Shown here in pieces: positions 43,360 through 52,249 of a stretch of 58,773 bases of DNA. This DNA is from Aurantimonas sp. 22II-16-19i (GTDB lineage: Bacteria > Pseudomonadota > Alphaproteobacteria > Rhizobiales > Rhizobiaceae): positions 1-58,773 of the forward strand of contig NZ_AQQS01000036.1 of the NCBI RefSeq assembly GCF_002088275.1, given 5' to 3'. Numbering within the stretch: the stretch's first letter is position 1; the number at the start of each line of letters is the position of its first letter. The position numbers and the translations under genes are program-made. The notes under the pieces were generated by a model. That model saw only the letters and a list, made by a program, of their open reading frames with translations. It was not told the DNA's origin and did no database searches.

Positions 43360-44112
43360 ATGAAAAATCCCCTCATCAGAAAACTAGAGCAAGTCGTGGA
43401 TCTGACTGACGGGGATCGGCGAATGCTTGAGGCGATCGGCTCGTCAGGCCGGCCTGTCAAGCGGAAGCAGGATCTGATCAAGGAAGGCGACAGCCCGAAC
43501 AACGTCCATCTCATCATGGAAGGCTTTGCCTGCCGGTACAAATTGCTGCCCGACGGACGCCGCCAGATCATGGCTTACCTGGTTCCTGGCGACTTCTGCG
43601 ATCTGCACATCGCGATCCTCGGGAGGATGGATCACTCCATCGCAACGCTGGAGCCCTCCGTGGTCGCTTTCATTTCTTACGACACCGTGATGGATCTGAC
43701 CGAAAACCACCCCCGCATTACGCGTGCTCTCTGGTGGGCGACACTGGTTGATGAAGCAGTCTTGCGGGAGTGGATCGTCGGTTTGGGTGCCCGGTCCGCC
43801 GACCGCCGGATCGCCCACCTCCTATGCGAGTTGATGGTCCGGCTCGACAGCGTGGGGCTTGTAGAAGACAACAGCTTTCATTTGCCGATCACCCAAGCCG
43901 AAATCGGCGAAACCCTCGGCGTCACGATTGTCCATGCGAACCGCATGCTGATGAAGCTCCACGAAATGGGGTTCATCACGCGCAAACGATACCAGATGAC
44001 CGTTCGTGATCCGCAGGGAATGATGGAGTTCGCACAATTCAAACCCGACTATCTCCATCTCCATCGCCTGAAAGACAAAAACAGATTATTTTCGGGGGAA
44101 TTCGCTTATTAA
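43360..44112 (+). CDS. Crp/Fnr family transcriptional regulator
   Basis: The 250-residue protein has an N-terminal cyclic-nucleotide-binding-like barrel (about 15-125, with IMEGFACRYKLLPDGRRQIM and LVPGDFCDLHI). A long dimer helix and a winged HTH follow (recognition segment TQAEIGETLGVTIVHANRML at 178-197). Four-cysteine iron-sulfur ligands of FNR are absent, so oxygen sensing of that type is unlikely. This branch is very common in Hyphomicrobiales and its effector is unknown. Base composition is lower in GC than the neighbourhood. Confidence 0.93.
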   Translation: MKNPLIRKLEQVVDLTDGDRRMLEAIGSSGRPVKRKQDLIKEGDSPNNVHLIMEGFACRYKLLPDGRRQIMAYLVPGDFCDLHIAILGRMDHSIATLEPSVVAFISYDTVMDLTENHPRITRALWWATLVDEAVLREWIVGLGARSADRRIAHLLCELMVRLDSVGLVEDNSFHLPITQAEIGETLGVTIVHANRMLMKLHEMGFITRKRYQMTVRDPQGMMEFAQFKPDYLHLHRLKDKNRLFSGEFAY

Positions 44113-44198
44113 CATCCCAACCCTAAATTTATCATCCTTAAATTCCAACTTCTTTCCAGACGCCTGCGTAACGCGCTCGTCGTGGACGAGGAGTGAAG

Positions 44199-44435
44199 AT
44201 GAAGATGTACTTTTTCGATGTCAGCGATAACGGCAATATCACCCGAGACGACGTCGGTGTTTTTTGCGTTTCTGATGCCGACGTCCGACAGAAGGCCATT
44301 GAAGCGCTGCCGGGATTGGCCGATGAGGTGCTTCCCGACGGCGACCGACACGAGATCTCCGTGATCGTGAGAGAAGAGAATGAAGTGTATATTTTCAGGG
44401 CGACCTTGCTGTTTACCTCGCACTGGCTTCGCTGA
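44199..44435 (+). CDS. DUF6894-type small protein
   Basis: The 78-residue protein has the typical outline: an N-terminal MKMYFFDVSDNGN strand, the central RDDVGVFCVSDADVRQKAIE helix, and a final EVYIFRATLLF strand. Such proteins are numerous in rhizobia and of unknown function. GAGGAG ends five bases before the ATG at 44199; a GTG at 44193 and an ATG at 44205 are alternatives. It is 86 bases after the Crp/Fnr gene. Confidence 0.8.
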   Translation: MKMYFFDVSDNGNITRDDVGVFCVSDADVRQKAIEALPGLADEVLPDGDRHEISVIVREENEVYIFRATLLFTSHWLR

Positions 44436-44814
44436 AGCCGCCCTGATCCCGGTCTGATACAGACTTAGCGCGGGATGAGATCAGGTTCGATCGACATCCC
44501 GCTCACTCCTCTTCTTGCCGCATGATCTTTCCCGAAAACCGGTTCCCACGTTTCGGGATCATGCTCTAGCAAACCCGGTTCGGACCGAACCCATCCGGCG
44601 GCGAAACCCCGCCGCCTTCGGCAGCCCTATTCCGCCACCGCCCCGCGTTCCGACCTGCGGATGCACTCGCTCTCCGCCTCCGGCTGCCGCAGGTGGCGAA
44701 GATGGGGCAGTCGCGCGTCTGGCGGGCCTTCTGCAAACCCGAACGGATGGCGGTTCGGTTCCAGCGCGCCGGCGACGGGCGGGCCGCGCAGGCCGGCGGT
44801 GGAGCGACGCCCCC
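44436..44814. other. Spacer DUF6894 / DUF305 with palindrome
   Basis: About 380 bases without a supported gene. It contains the rhizobial palindrome described next and, from about 44600 to 44800, GC-rich DNA in which I see nothing. The convergent flanking genes end here. Confidence 0.5.
44520..44564. repeat. Rhizobial interspersed palindrome (GCATGATC...GATCATGC)
   Basis: The 45-base element pairs GCATGATC with GATCATGC and contains CCCGAAAACCGGTTCCCACG and a second CGGGATC arm. This exact type (GATCATGC with a CGAAAACCGGTTCCCAC core) is one of the most abundant intergenic repeats of Hyphomicrobiales. It supports the taxonomic placement. Confidence 0.85.
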
Positions 44815-45273
44815 TCAGCCGCCGTTGCGGGCGAGCCAGGCCTTCATCTGGGCGATCTCGGCCTCCTGCGCCGCGATGATCGTCTCGGCCAGCGCCCGGG
44901 CCTCGGGGTCCTTGCCGTATTGCAGCTCGACCTCCGCCATGGCGACGGCGCCTTCGTGATGGGCCAGCATGCCGCGCATGAAGTCGATGTCGGGATTGCC
45001 GGTCATCGGGGTCGCCATGCCGGTTTCCATGTCGCCCATGGCCTTCATGAACGCCCGGGTCGACGGCGTGTCGGCCGCGCCATCCGCCGCCATGCCATGC
45101 ATGCCTTGCGCGCCGCCCATGCCGGGCATTTCGGGCATGCCGTCCATGCCGTCCATGCCGGGCATGGCGTGGTCCATCATGCCCGGCTCGGCGGGCGCCG
45201 GCGGGGTCTGGGCCATGGAAAGGCCCGTCGTCCCGAGCATGAAGGCAGCAGCCAGCGTTGCGATCCTGGTCAT
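44815..45273 (-). CDS. DUF305 exported metal-related protein
   Basis: The 152-residue protein has a signal peptide ([20 protein letters not shown]) and a Met/Asp-rich stretch ([18 protein letters not shown], about 37-54). The DUF305 helical domain follows, with [20 protein letters not shown] and a second half [13 protein letters not shown]. The paired histidines and methionines resemble copper-binding proteins, and DUF305 is often near copper genes, but none is adjacent here. It ends convergently with the accessory patch. Confidence 0.88.
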   Translation of the reverse strand: MTRIATLAAAFMLGTTGLSMAQTPPAPAEPGMMDHAMPGMDGMDGMPEMPGMGGAQGMHGMAADGAADTPSTRAFMKAMGDMETGMATPMTGNPDIDFMRGMLAHHEGAVAMAEVELQYGKDPEARALAETIIAAQEAEIAQMKAWLARNGG

Positions 45274-45396
45274 CCGTCTCGTCTCCCAGCAAAAGGCCGT
45301 CGGTCCCGGAAGGGGCCTGACGCGTTGCGGAGGAGAGATGGAGCTTCCAGCTACTGGAGGGTCAAGGCCGCCCCGGCAAGATCGGGCACGATCGCG

Positions 45397-46659
45397 TCAT
45401 CCGGCGGCGAGTTCGGTGACGCGGGCGGCCTCGAGGCTGTCGCGGTCCTTCTTGCGCATGCGCTCCGATTCCGACTTCAGCTGGCCGCAGGCGGCGAAGA
45501 TGTCGCGGCCGCGGGGGGTGCGGATGGGGGAGGCGTAGCCGGCCTGGTTCACGAGATCGGCGAAACGCTCGATCTGGTCCCAGTCCGAGCACTCATAGGC
45601 CGAGCCGGGCCAGGGGTTGAACGGGATCAGGTTGATCTTCGCCGGGATGCCGCGCAGCACCTGGACGAGTTGACGGGCATCTTCCAGGCTGTCGTTGACG
45701 CCCTTCAGCATGACGTATTCGAAGGTGATCCGCCGGGCGTTCGACAGGCCCGGATAGGCCCGGCAGGCATCGAGCAGCGCCTTCAGCGGGTATTTCTTGT
45801 TGATCGGGACGAGCTCGTCGCGCAGCGTGTCGTTGACCGCATGCAGCGAGATCGCCAGCATGACGCCCATCTCCTCGCCGGCCTTTTCGATCATCGGCAC
45901 GACGCCGGAGGTCGACAGCGTGATCCGCCGCTTCGACAAAGCGAGGCCCTCGCCATCGGAGACGACGGCGAGCGCCGCCTTGACGGCGTCGAAATTATAC
46001 AGCGGCTCGCCCATGCCCATCATCACGACATTGGTGACGAGGCGGCCCTCGGAGGGGACGATGGCGCCGGCGGGCGTCGCGGCGTCGGGAAAGTCGCCGA
46101 GCCGGTCGCGGGCAAGCAGCACCTGGCCGACGATCTCGTCGGCGGTCAGGTTGCGGACGAGGCGCTGGGTGCCGGTGTGGCAGAAGGTGCAGGTGAGGGT
46201 GCAGCCGACCTGGGAGGAGACGCAGAGCGTGCCGCGGCCTTCCTCCGGAATGTAGACGGTCTCGATCTCCACCGGGCGCCCGGCGCCCTTCGCCGGGAAG
46301 CGCAGCACCCACTTGCGGGTGCCGTCGACCGAGACCTGCTCAGTGACGATCTCCGGCCGGGCGATGGTGAAGGCGGCGGAGAGCTTTTCGCGCAGGTCCC
46401 TGGAAACGTTCGCCATCTGGGCGAAATCGGCGACGCCGCGCACATAGAGCCAGTGCCAGAGCTGGGCGACGCGCATCTTGATCTGGCGCTTCTCGACGCC
46501 GACCGAGGCCAGCGCCTCGCCGAGCTCCTCGCGCGACAGGCCGATCAGCGAGGGTTTTTCGTCCAGTGGCTGGGCCGGGAAAGCGGGCGCGGACATGACG
46601 GCGCGCTCGGCCAGCGCGGCGCGGTTTTCCTGCGGCTTCAGGTCGATCGAAACGGCCAT
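45397..46659 (-). CDS. rlmN: Dual-specificity RNA methyltransferase RlmN
   Basis: RlmN is a radical-SAM enzyme that methylates C2 of A2503 in 23S rRNA and A37 in some tRNAs. The 420-residue protein has the cluster motif CTLTCTFCH (CxxxCxxC), the GEPLYN segment, and the second catalytic cysteine region near the C-terminus (AACGQL). The N-terminal RlmN domain starts about residue 38. The ATG at 46659 has AAGGA six bases upstream; the longer frame to 46761 is not conserved. Confidence 0.96.
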   Translation of the reverse strand: MAVSIDLKPQENRAALAERAVMSAPAFPAQPLDEKPSLIGLSREELGEALASVGVEKRQIKMRVAQLWHWLYVRGVADFAQMANVSRDLREKLSAAFTIARPEIVTEQVSVDGTRKWVLRFPAKGAGRPVEIETVYIPEEGRGTLCVSSQVGCTLTCTFCHTGTQRLVRNLTADEIVGQVLLARDRLGDFPDAATPAGAIVPSEGRLVTNVVMMGMGEPLYNFDAVKAALAVVSDGEGLALSKRRITLSTSGVVPMIEKAGEEMGVMLAISLHAVNDTLRDELVPINKKYPLKALLDACRAYPGLSNARRITFEYVMLKGVNDSLEDARQLVQVLRGIPAKINLIPFNPWPGSAYECSDWDQIERFADLVNQAGYASPIRTPRGRDIFAACGQLKSESERMRKKDRDSLEAARVTELAAG

Positions 46660-46917
46660 GACGGTCCTTCGCGAAATCGTCTCGCCACCGGCGCTCGCCG
46701 CGCCGATGGAGGGGGAGCGCTGCCACACGGGCGCGCAAAGTGTCGGATTGGGGAGACACATGCCCGTTTATGGCCGATCCTTCAAGGTCCGGCGGATTTG
46801 CTTGACGCGCGAGGCGATCACATTCGAGCGCGATCGCCGGTGTTCCCGTGGTTTCGCATCCCTTGGGGCGGCAGGCGGGGTGCGAGCCTTCCACATCATG
46901 TGCCGGCGATCCTCGCC

Positions 46918-47730
46918 TCAGCTCTCGTCGTTCGGGATGTTGAGGCCGTGGCCGCAGGCCTTGCAGTGGACGGCGTCCGGATCGTGGCGCTGCAGGCCGC
47001 ATTGGGGGCAGGGGTGATGCACCTTGGTCGGCTTGAAGATCGCCTGGGCGAGCTGCACGAACAGGCTGATGCCGATGATCATGACGACGATCGAGGTGAG
47101 CTTGCCCCAGGGGCCCTCGAGGGTGATGTCGCCATAGCCGGTGGTCGTCACCGAGGCGACGGTGAAGTAGAGCGCGTCGAGATAGCCGGTGAAGCCCGAA
47201 CTCTGCCGGAAGAAGGTCGTGTAGATGAAGCCCGTCGCCAGAAACAGGAAGGTGACGAGGTTGAGCACGGCCCGCGCCGGCAGTTCCCATTCGGCGAGGC
47301 CCCGGCGCCTGAGCGGCTGCCACAGCCGGCCGGTCTTGGAGATCGACCAGAGCCGGATGATCCGCAGGAAGCCGAGATTGATCAGGGTGTAGGGCAGGAG
47401 CAGGGTGAGGAGGATGAACAGGTCGAGGAGGACGACGGGCTGCTTCAGGCGTTGCAGGGGGCGGCGCGAGGCGAGGAGGCGCGCGACGATGTCCACGGCC
47501 AGCACCGCCGCCACACTGTAGTCGACGGCGAGAAACACCTCGGTGTCCTTCAGGACCGGCTGCACGACGAACAGGGCGATGATGGCCAGATCGACGGTCA
47601 GCACCGCGGTCTGGAAGCGCAGGGCCGTCCGGCTGTCGCCGTGATAGAGGTGGCGAAGGGTCCGCCGCAGGCGGGCGAACGACCGCTCGTAGCGCGGGAC
47701 GGCGTGGATGGGCCGCGTCTGTTCGGTCAT
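46918..47730 (-). CDS. Potassium channel protein with C-terminal zinc ribbon
   Basis: The 270-residue protein has a voltage-sensor-like plan of four to six helices (about 42-175), the pore helix and the selectivity filter TTTGYGD at 195-201. A last helix (211-232) follows. After it comes a zinc ribbon CPQC...CKAC (C241, C244, C256, C259). The basic S4-like helix (FLRIIRLWSISKTGRLW) is short on regular arginines. The ribbon is an unusual cytosolic add-on. ATG 47730 has AAGGA five bases upstream. It is upstream of rlmN on the same strand, after 258 bases. Confidence 0.9.
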   Translation of the reverse strand: MTEQTRPIHAVPRYERSFARLRRTLRHLYHGDSRTALRFQTAVLTVDLAIIALFVVQPVLKDTEVFLAVDYSVAAVLAVDIVARLLASRRPLQRLKQPVVLLDLFILLTLLLPYTLINLGFLRIIRLWSISKTGRLWQPLRRRGLAEWELPARAVLNLVTFLFLATGFIYTTFFRQSSGFTGYLDALYFTVASVTTTGYGDITLEGPWGKLTSIVVMIIGISLFVQLAQAIFKPTKVHHPCPQCGLQRHDPDAVHCKACGHGLNIPNDES

Positions 47731-47817
47731 CGTCTTCCTTTGCATGCTCTGGCGGCTGCAGATAGGGCAGGTATCGGCGCCGGCCTTCACCGGTTTTCAC
47801 AGCTTGGGAGAAAAGCG

Positions 47818-48105
47818 ATGAGCGTTGGGGCGGCCCCGCGGATCTCGATCACCTACTGCACCCAGTGCCAGTGGCTGCTCAGGGCGGCCTGGATGGCGCA
47901 GGAACTCCTGTCCACCTTTGCCACCGATCTCGGCGAGGTGGCGCTGGTTCCGGGCACGGGGGGCATCTTCGAGATCCGCTACGACGGCGAGCTGATCTGG
48001 GAGCGCAAGGCCGACGGCGGCTTTCCGGAGGCGAAGGTGCTGAAGCAGCGGGTGCGCGACCGGCTGGATCCGGGCCGCGACCTCGGCCACAGCGATCGCA
48101 AGTGA
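47818..48105 (+). CDS. SelT/SelW/SelH family protein (Cys form)
   Basis: The 95-residue protein has the family opening ISITYCTQCQWLLRAAWMAQ, with CxxC at about 14-17 in place of CxxU, and the end segment GGFPEAKVLKQRVRDRLDPG. These thioredoxin-like proteins are thought to be redox proteins binding partners through the CxxC. The start at 47818 has GGGAG about eight bases upstream. It is divergent from the channel gene. Confidence 0.92.
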   Translation: MSVGAAPRISITYCTQCQWLLRAAWMAQELLSTFATDLGEVALVPGTGGIFEIRYDGELIWERKADGGFPEAKVLKQRVRDRLDPGRDLGHSDRK

Positions 48106-48164
48106 TCCATCGTCCGGTCGATCTGACCCGACGGCTTCGCATGAAACGCCCGGGGCGTGGGGCG

Positions 48165-48353
48165 TCAGCGTCGCCGGGCGAGGGCGTAGAGCGAGCCGAA
48201 GACGACCAGCGTCGCGGCAGCGCCCGACAGGCACAGGAGCGTCGAAAAGCCGCGATCGGCCATCAGGTTGAAGGCGATAAAGGCGCAGATGCAGGCGGCG
48301 GCGACCCAGATCTCGAACAGGACATCCCTGAAAAGACCGCCGAGAAACCTCAT
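48165..48353 (-). CDS. Small two-helix membrane protein
   Basis: The 62-residue protein has two hydrophobic segments (about 12-30 and 37-56) with a short loop and a basic end LYALARRR. Its start overlaps the stop of the upstream gene by four bases (ATGA), so the two are translationally coupled. No family recognised. Confidence 0.65.
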   Translation of the reverse strand: MRFLGGLFRDVLFEIWVAAACICAFIAFNLMADRGFSTLLCLSGAAATLVVFGSLYALARRR

Positions 48354-49027
48354 TCCAGATAGCTCTCGAACTTTTCGAAGGCGCGCCGGCAGCGCGGATC
48401 GCTGCTGTCGATGATGCCGGCGAGGGCGACGAAGGGCGCGAGATCGTCCTCGACGAAGCTGTAGAGCATGTCGACGTTCTGGTCGGCGAGCTTCTTCCAG
48501 AGCCTCGGATTCACCCGCCTGAGGCGCTGCGACGCATTCGACGCCTGCTCGATCGTGCCCTGGATCGCGAGGGGCGTCAGAGCGGCGCTGGCGATCTTTC
48601 CGGCGATCTGCCGCGCCATGACGTTCGTCACGATCTTCGGCCCGATCTTGGTGACGACGATGTTGGCGACGGTTTTCTTGATGAATTTCCGGGTGTGGGA
48701 CCTCACCCCCATCTTGAAGCCGCGAAGGACGAGATGTTCCGCCAGCTTGTCCACGGTGGACTGTGGCAGGCGCTCGATGCAGTCGAAGACGACGATCGTG
48801 ATCACCGACATGATGATGCCGCGGTTCTCGAAGGCGGCCGTCATCAGCCCCCAGACCCGCCTGTTCTCGGCGAAATTCTCGCGTTGCACGTCCTTGCCGA
48901 GCAGTCCCGTATCCTCGATCGTCCGGCGCGTGCCGTAGAAGAGGCCGATGGGGATCGAGGCGACGCCGTCGACCACGGCGCCGCCGATGTCCAGAATCCG
49001 GTTCATCCGAGCCTCCAAGGACGACAC
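48350..49027 (-). CDS. Unknown 225-residue protein, first of an overlapping pair
   Basis: I do not recognise a family. The protein starts MSSLEARMNRILDIGGAVVD and has a conserved-looking centre (IPIGLFYGTRRTIEDTGLLG, then GIIMSVITIVVFDCIERL). Ile/Val/Ala-rich helices follow (VANIVVTKIGPKIVTNVMAR, IAGKIASAALTPLAIQGTIE) and an acidic C-terminus. Amphipathic membrane association is possible, yet there is no classic transmembrane anchor apart from MSVITIVVF. It is coupled to the two-helix protein; the pair could be an immunity or membrane-associated module, but no toxin gene is near. Confidence 0.65.
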   Translation of the reverse strand: MSSLEARMNRILDIGGAVVDGVASIPIGLFYGTRRTIEDTGLLGKDVQRENFAENRRVWGLMTAAFENRGIIMSVITIVVFDCIERLPQSTVDKLAEHLVLRGFKMGVRSHTRKFIKKTVANIVVTKIGPKIVTNVMARQIAGKIASAALTPLAIQGTIEQASNASQRLRRVNPRLWKKLADQNVDMLYSFVEDDLAPFVALAGIIDSSDPRCRRAFEKFESYLE

Positions 49028-49708
49028 CTCATGGTTGCATATATTGGTAATAAAAGCAATCAGGAGGGGAAGATTTCGACGCCATCAGAGGGGCGGGACC
49101 GGTCGGTCACAGGCCCGACGCGTCGCGGCCGGCTGCGCTCGTCAAGTAATGCGGGGGGCGGATCCGATCGGGCGCGAACCGGTGCCGGGTGAGGCTCACC
49201 CGGTCAACGTCGTCGCGGCGTCCGGAAACGATTTCCGTGGCTGGCTAAGACGATGCGGCGCGACCGGGGGGGACGTCGGGAGGACCACGGCTGCCGCTAC
49301 GGGACGTTTCTGCCGCGACGCCGGAGCGAAACCTCCGCCCCGCTCCGGCCGGAGCGGCGCCGGCTTGAAACAGTTCCAAGGAAAATATCGAAGCAAGATC
49401 TTATTATATCCAAATATGACTTTCTCGGTCGGCGCCGGTATCTTGAAGAGGGCCGTGCGTTCGCAACGATCGGAACGAGTGTCTCGCGAAGTTCTCGGCA
49501 GAGCTCCTGTAACGCCGCCGCGCAGTTCACGGGCTGTGCGCCGGGGCCGGCCGGCGCGCGGCGCGGCGATTTGCCGTTTCTCGCGGTGAAATGAAATGTT
49601 CATGTAAATCCGGACGTTAACGGTTTGTTAACCGGGGCCTCGCGCAAGCTTGGATCGGCATTGTCCTCGCGACTCATCAAGCAGTTCGTGCGTATGCGAG
49701 GAATGACT
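49028..49708. other. Long divergent spacer before the flagellar operon
   Basis: About 680 bases between the unknown pair and fliF. The first 40 bases and 49370-49440 and 49585-49640 are AT-richer and likely hold promoters, including that of fliF (the stretch AACGGTTTGTTAACC around 49620). I see no gene, RNA or repeat I can support. Confidence 0.5.
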
Positions 49709-51403
49709 ATGGCTTTGGCCATCGGCGGGCAGGCCCAGCAGATCATGTCGAACCTTTCCGGGCTCGGAGCGCGCAAGCTCTCCGCGCTCGGTCTCGTCGG
49801 CCTATTGGTAGTGGCACTGGTCGGTCTCGGGAGCTACTACCTCTCGCGGCCGGACATGGAGGTCCTCTATTCGGGCCTCGACCGGACGGACGTCACGCGG
49901 ATCGGCGCGGCGCTCACCGAGGCCGGCATGGCCTTCGACGTCAATGCCAAGGGCGACGCGATCATGACGCCCTTCTCGCAGACGGCGCCGGCGCGCATGC
50001 TGCTCGCCGAGAAGGGGCTGCCGCGTTCGGAGAACGCCGGCTACGAGCTGTTCGACAATCTCGGATCCATCGGCCTCACCTCCTTCATGCAGGAGATCAC
50101 GAGGGTGCGGGCGCTCGAGGGCGAGATCGCCCGGACGATCCAGTCGCTCGCCCATGTGCGCGCCGCCAGGGTCCACATCGTGCTGCCCGACGAGGGAAGC
50201 TTCCGGCGCGACCAGAGGAAGCCCTCCGCCAGCGTCGTCATCCGCACCGACCAGCCGGAGGACTTCACCTCGGCCCAGGCGATCCGCCACCTGGTCGCCT
50301 CGGCGATCCCCGGCATGACGCCGGACGAGGTGACGATCCTGTCCGCCGACGGGACGCTGCTGGCGTCCGGCGACGATTCGACCTCGAGCGCCCCGACCAA
50401 GCTGTTCGGCATCGAGCGCATCGTCGGCAAGAGCGTCGAGGATTCGATCCGCCGCACCCTGTCGCCCTATCTCGGCATCGGCAACTTCCAGACCTCGGTG
50501 ACGGCGCGGCTCAACACCGACCGCCGGCAGATCTCGGAGCGCACCTTCGACCCGGACGGCCGGGTCGAGCGCTCGGTGCGGGCGATCCGCGAGAACGGCG
50601 AGAGCGAGAACTCCACCCGGCAGAACGCCGTCGGCGTCCAGCAGGACATCCAGCCGGCCGGCGGGGCGGCGGAGACCAACAGCGGCCAGACCTCCAAGGA
50701 CAACAACGAGCGGCGCGAAGAGCTCACCAACTACGAGATCAACGAGAAGACCGTCCAGACCACCAGCGACGGCTACAGCGTCGAGAAGCTGTCGGTCGCG
50801 GTGGTCGTCAACCGGGCCCGCCTGAAGGAGGCGATCGGCGAGAACGCCACCGACGCCCAGATCGACGAGCGTCTGGCCGAGATCCAGTCCCTGGTCGCCT
50901 CCGCCTCCGGCCTGTCGGAAGCCCGCGGCGACCAGCTGAAGGTGACGGCGGTGGACTTCATCGCCAGCGACTCCTCGCTGGAGCCCATCCCGGCGCCGGG
51001 CATCGGCGAGATGTTCATGCGCCAGTCCGGCACGCTGATCAACGCCTTCACCATCCTCGCCGTCGCCGTCATGGTGATCTGGTTCGGCCTGAAGCCGGCG
51101 ATCCGCGCCATCATCCAGACGCCGGGCCAGGACGCCGCGGCGCTCGAGATGGACGGCGGCCTCGCAGCCCTCGGCGCCGGCGACGACGGCCCGGGCGGGC
51201 TGGAACTGCCCGGCGGTTTCGACTTCGCGCAAGGTACACCGGATATATCCCAGTTCGGCGGCGGCGTGCCCGCCTTCCTCGGACAGTTCGACGAGGCCGA
51301 GAGCGAAAGCCCGAAGGCCCGCATCGAGCGCCTGATCGATCAGGACGAGCTGAAGGCGGCGAACGTCATCAAGCAGTGGATCAACCATAAAGAGGCGGCG
51401 TAA
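49709..51403 (+). CDS. fliF: Flagellar MS-ring protein FliF
   Basis: FliF builds the membrane ring of the flagellar basal body. The 564-residue protein has two membrane helices (about 27-47 and near residue 445-465, IINAFTILAVAVMVIWFGL-like). Between them is the YscJ/FliF ring-building domain (for example YELFDNLGSIGLTSFMQEIT and HVRAARVHIVLPDEGSF). The C-terminus, KARIERLIDQDELKAANVIK, is the FliG-binding tail. ATG 49709 follows GAGGA at good spacing; the frame is open upstream to a TTG at 49625. It heads the operon. Confidence 0.95.
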   Translation: MALAIGGQAQQIMSNLSGLGARKLSALGLVGLLVVALVGLGSYYLSRPDMEVLYSGLDRTDVTRIGAALTEAGMAFDVNAKGDAIMTPFSQTAPARMLLAEKGLPRSENAGYELFDNLGSIGLTSFMQEITRVRALEGEIARTIQSLAHVRAARVHIVLPDEGSFRRDQRKPSASVVIRTDQPEDFTSAQAIRHLVASAIPGMTPDEVTILSADGTLLASGDDSTSSAPTKLFGIERIVGKSVEDSIRRTLSPYLGIGNFQTSVTARLNTDRRQISERTFDPDGRVERSVRAIRENGESENSTRQNAVGVQQDIQPAGGAAETNSGQTSKDNNERREELTNYEINEKTVQTTSDGYSVEKLSVAVVVNRARLKEAIGENATDAQIDERLAEIQSLVASASGLSEARGDQLKVTAVDFIASDSSLEPIPAPGIGEMFMRQSGTLINAFTILAVAVMVIWFGLKPAIRAIIQTPGQDAAALEMDGGLAALGAGDDGPGGLELPGGFDFAQGTPDISQFGGGVPAFLGQFDEAESESPKARIERLIDQDELKAANVIKQWINHKEAA

Positions 51404-51406
51404 GGG

Positions 51407-52249
51407 ATGATCTCTCTCGCAGACTATCTGACGGAATTTCCCGAGGAGAGCGACAGGCCGTTTCAGAGCCTGAAGGCGGCACGGCCGAAGGCCGAGAAGA
51501 AGCCGAGCTTCGAGCACCTGACGCTGGTTTCCGACGGCTTGCCAGTCAAGACGGCGGCGAAGCGGCCGGTGCCGAAGTCGCTCGAGGCGATCCCCGAAAT
51601 GGGCGCGGCCGAGAAGGCGCTCGAGGAGCTCGACTTCGACGCGGCCGACTTCGGCTTCGAGGCCGAGCCGGCCTTCGAGATGAAGGCGCCCGAGCTGCCG
51701 CAGCTGACCGAGGACGACCTCGAGGCGGCCCGTTCCGAGGGCCATGAGGCGGGGCGCGAGGAAGCCCTCGCCGAGGCCGAGGCGCGCATCGAGGCGGCCG
51801 TCGCCGAGGCGCTCGCCACCGAGCGCGAACGCGCCGCCGAGGAGAAGGCCGAAGCCGTCGAGGCGGCGCGCCTTGCCGCGCTCGCCGAAGAGGGCGGACG
51901 GCTCGGCGAAGGCGTCGCCGACAAGCTGGAGCGGATCGAGGCGGCGCTGCGCACCTCCTTCGCCAGCGTCCTCAAGCCGATTGCCGTCGATCTGCGCACC
52001 CGCCAGACGCTGGAGGATCTCGCCGCCGCCGTCGCGACGCTGTCGCTGGACGGGCGGGCGCTGGCGCTCCAGGCCGTCGGGCCGGCGGCGCTGCTCGACG
52101 CCTTTGCCGAAGCGCTCGGGCCGCGGCGCGGCTTCGTCGCCTTCGAGGCCGACGACGCCCTCGCCGACATCCGCATCACCTGCGACCAGACGACCCTCGA
52201 GACCCGTCTCGCGGACTGGAAGCACGCGCTCGAAGAGGCGCTTCAGTGA
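51407..52249 (+). CDS. FliH-like flagellar protein
   Basis: The 280-residue protein starts three bases after the fliF stop. The first 100 residues are variable, the middle (about 105-170) is a strongly charged Ala/Glu coiled coil, and the end resembles the C-terminal domain of FliH/YscL proteins (ADIRITCDQTTLETRLADWK). FliH regulates the export ATPase FliI. Identity rests on position and architecture rather than a sequence motif, hence no gene symbol. Confidence 0.7.
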   Translation: MISLADYLTEFPEESDRPFQSLKAARPKAEKKPSFEHLTLVSDGLPVKTAAKRPVPKSLEAIPEMGAAEKALEELDFDAADFGFEAEPAFEMKAPELPQLTEDDLEAARSEGHEAGREEALAEAEARIEAAVAEALATERERAAEEKAEAVEAARLAALAEEGGRLGEGVADKLERIEAALRTSFASVLKPIAVDLRTRQTLEDLAAAVATLSLDGRALALQAVGPAALLDAFAEALGPRRGFVAFEADDALADIRITCDQTTLETRLADWKHALEEALQ

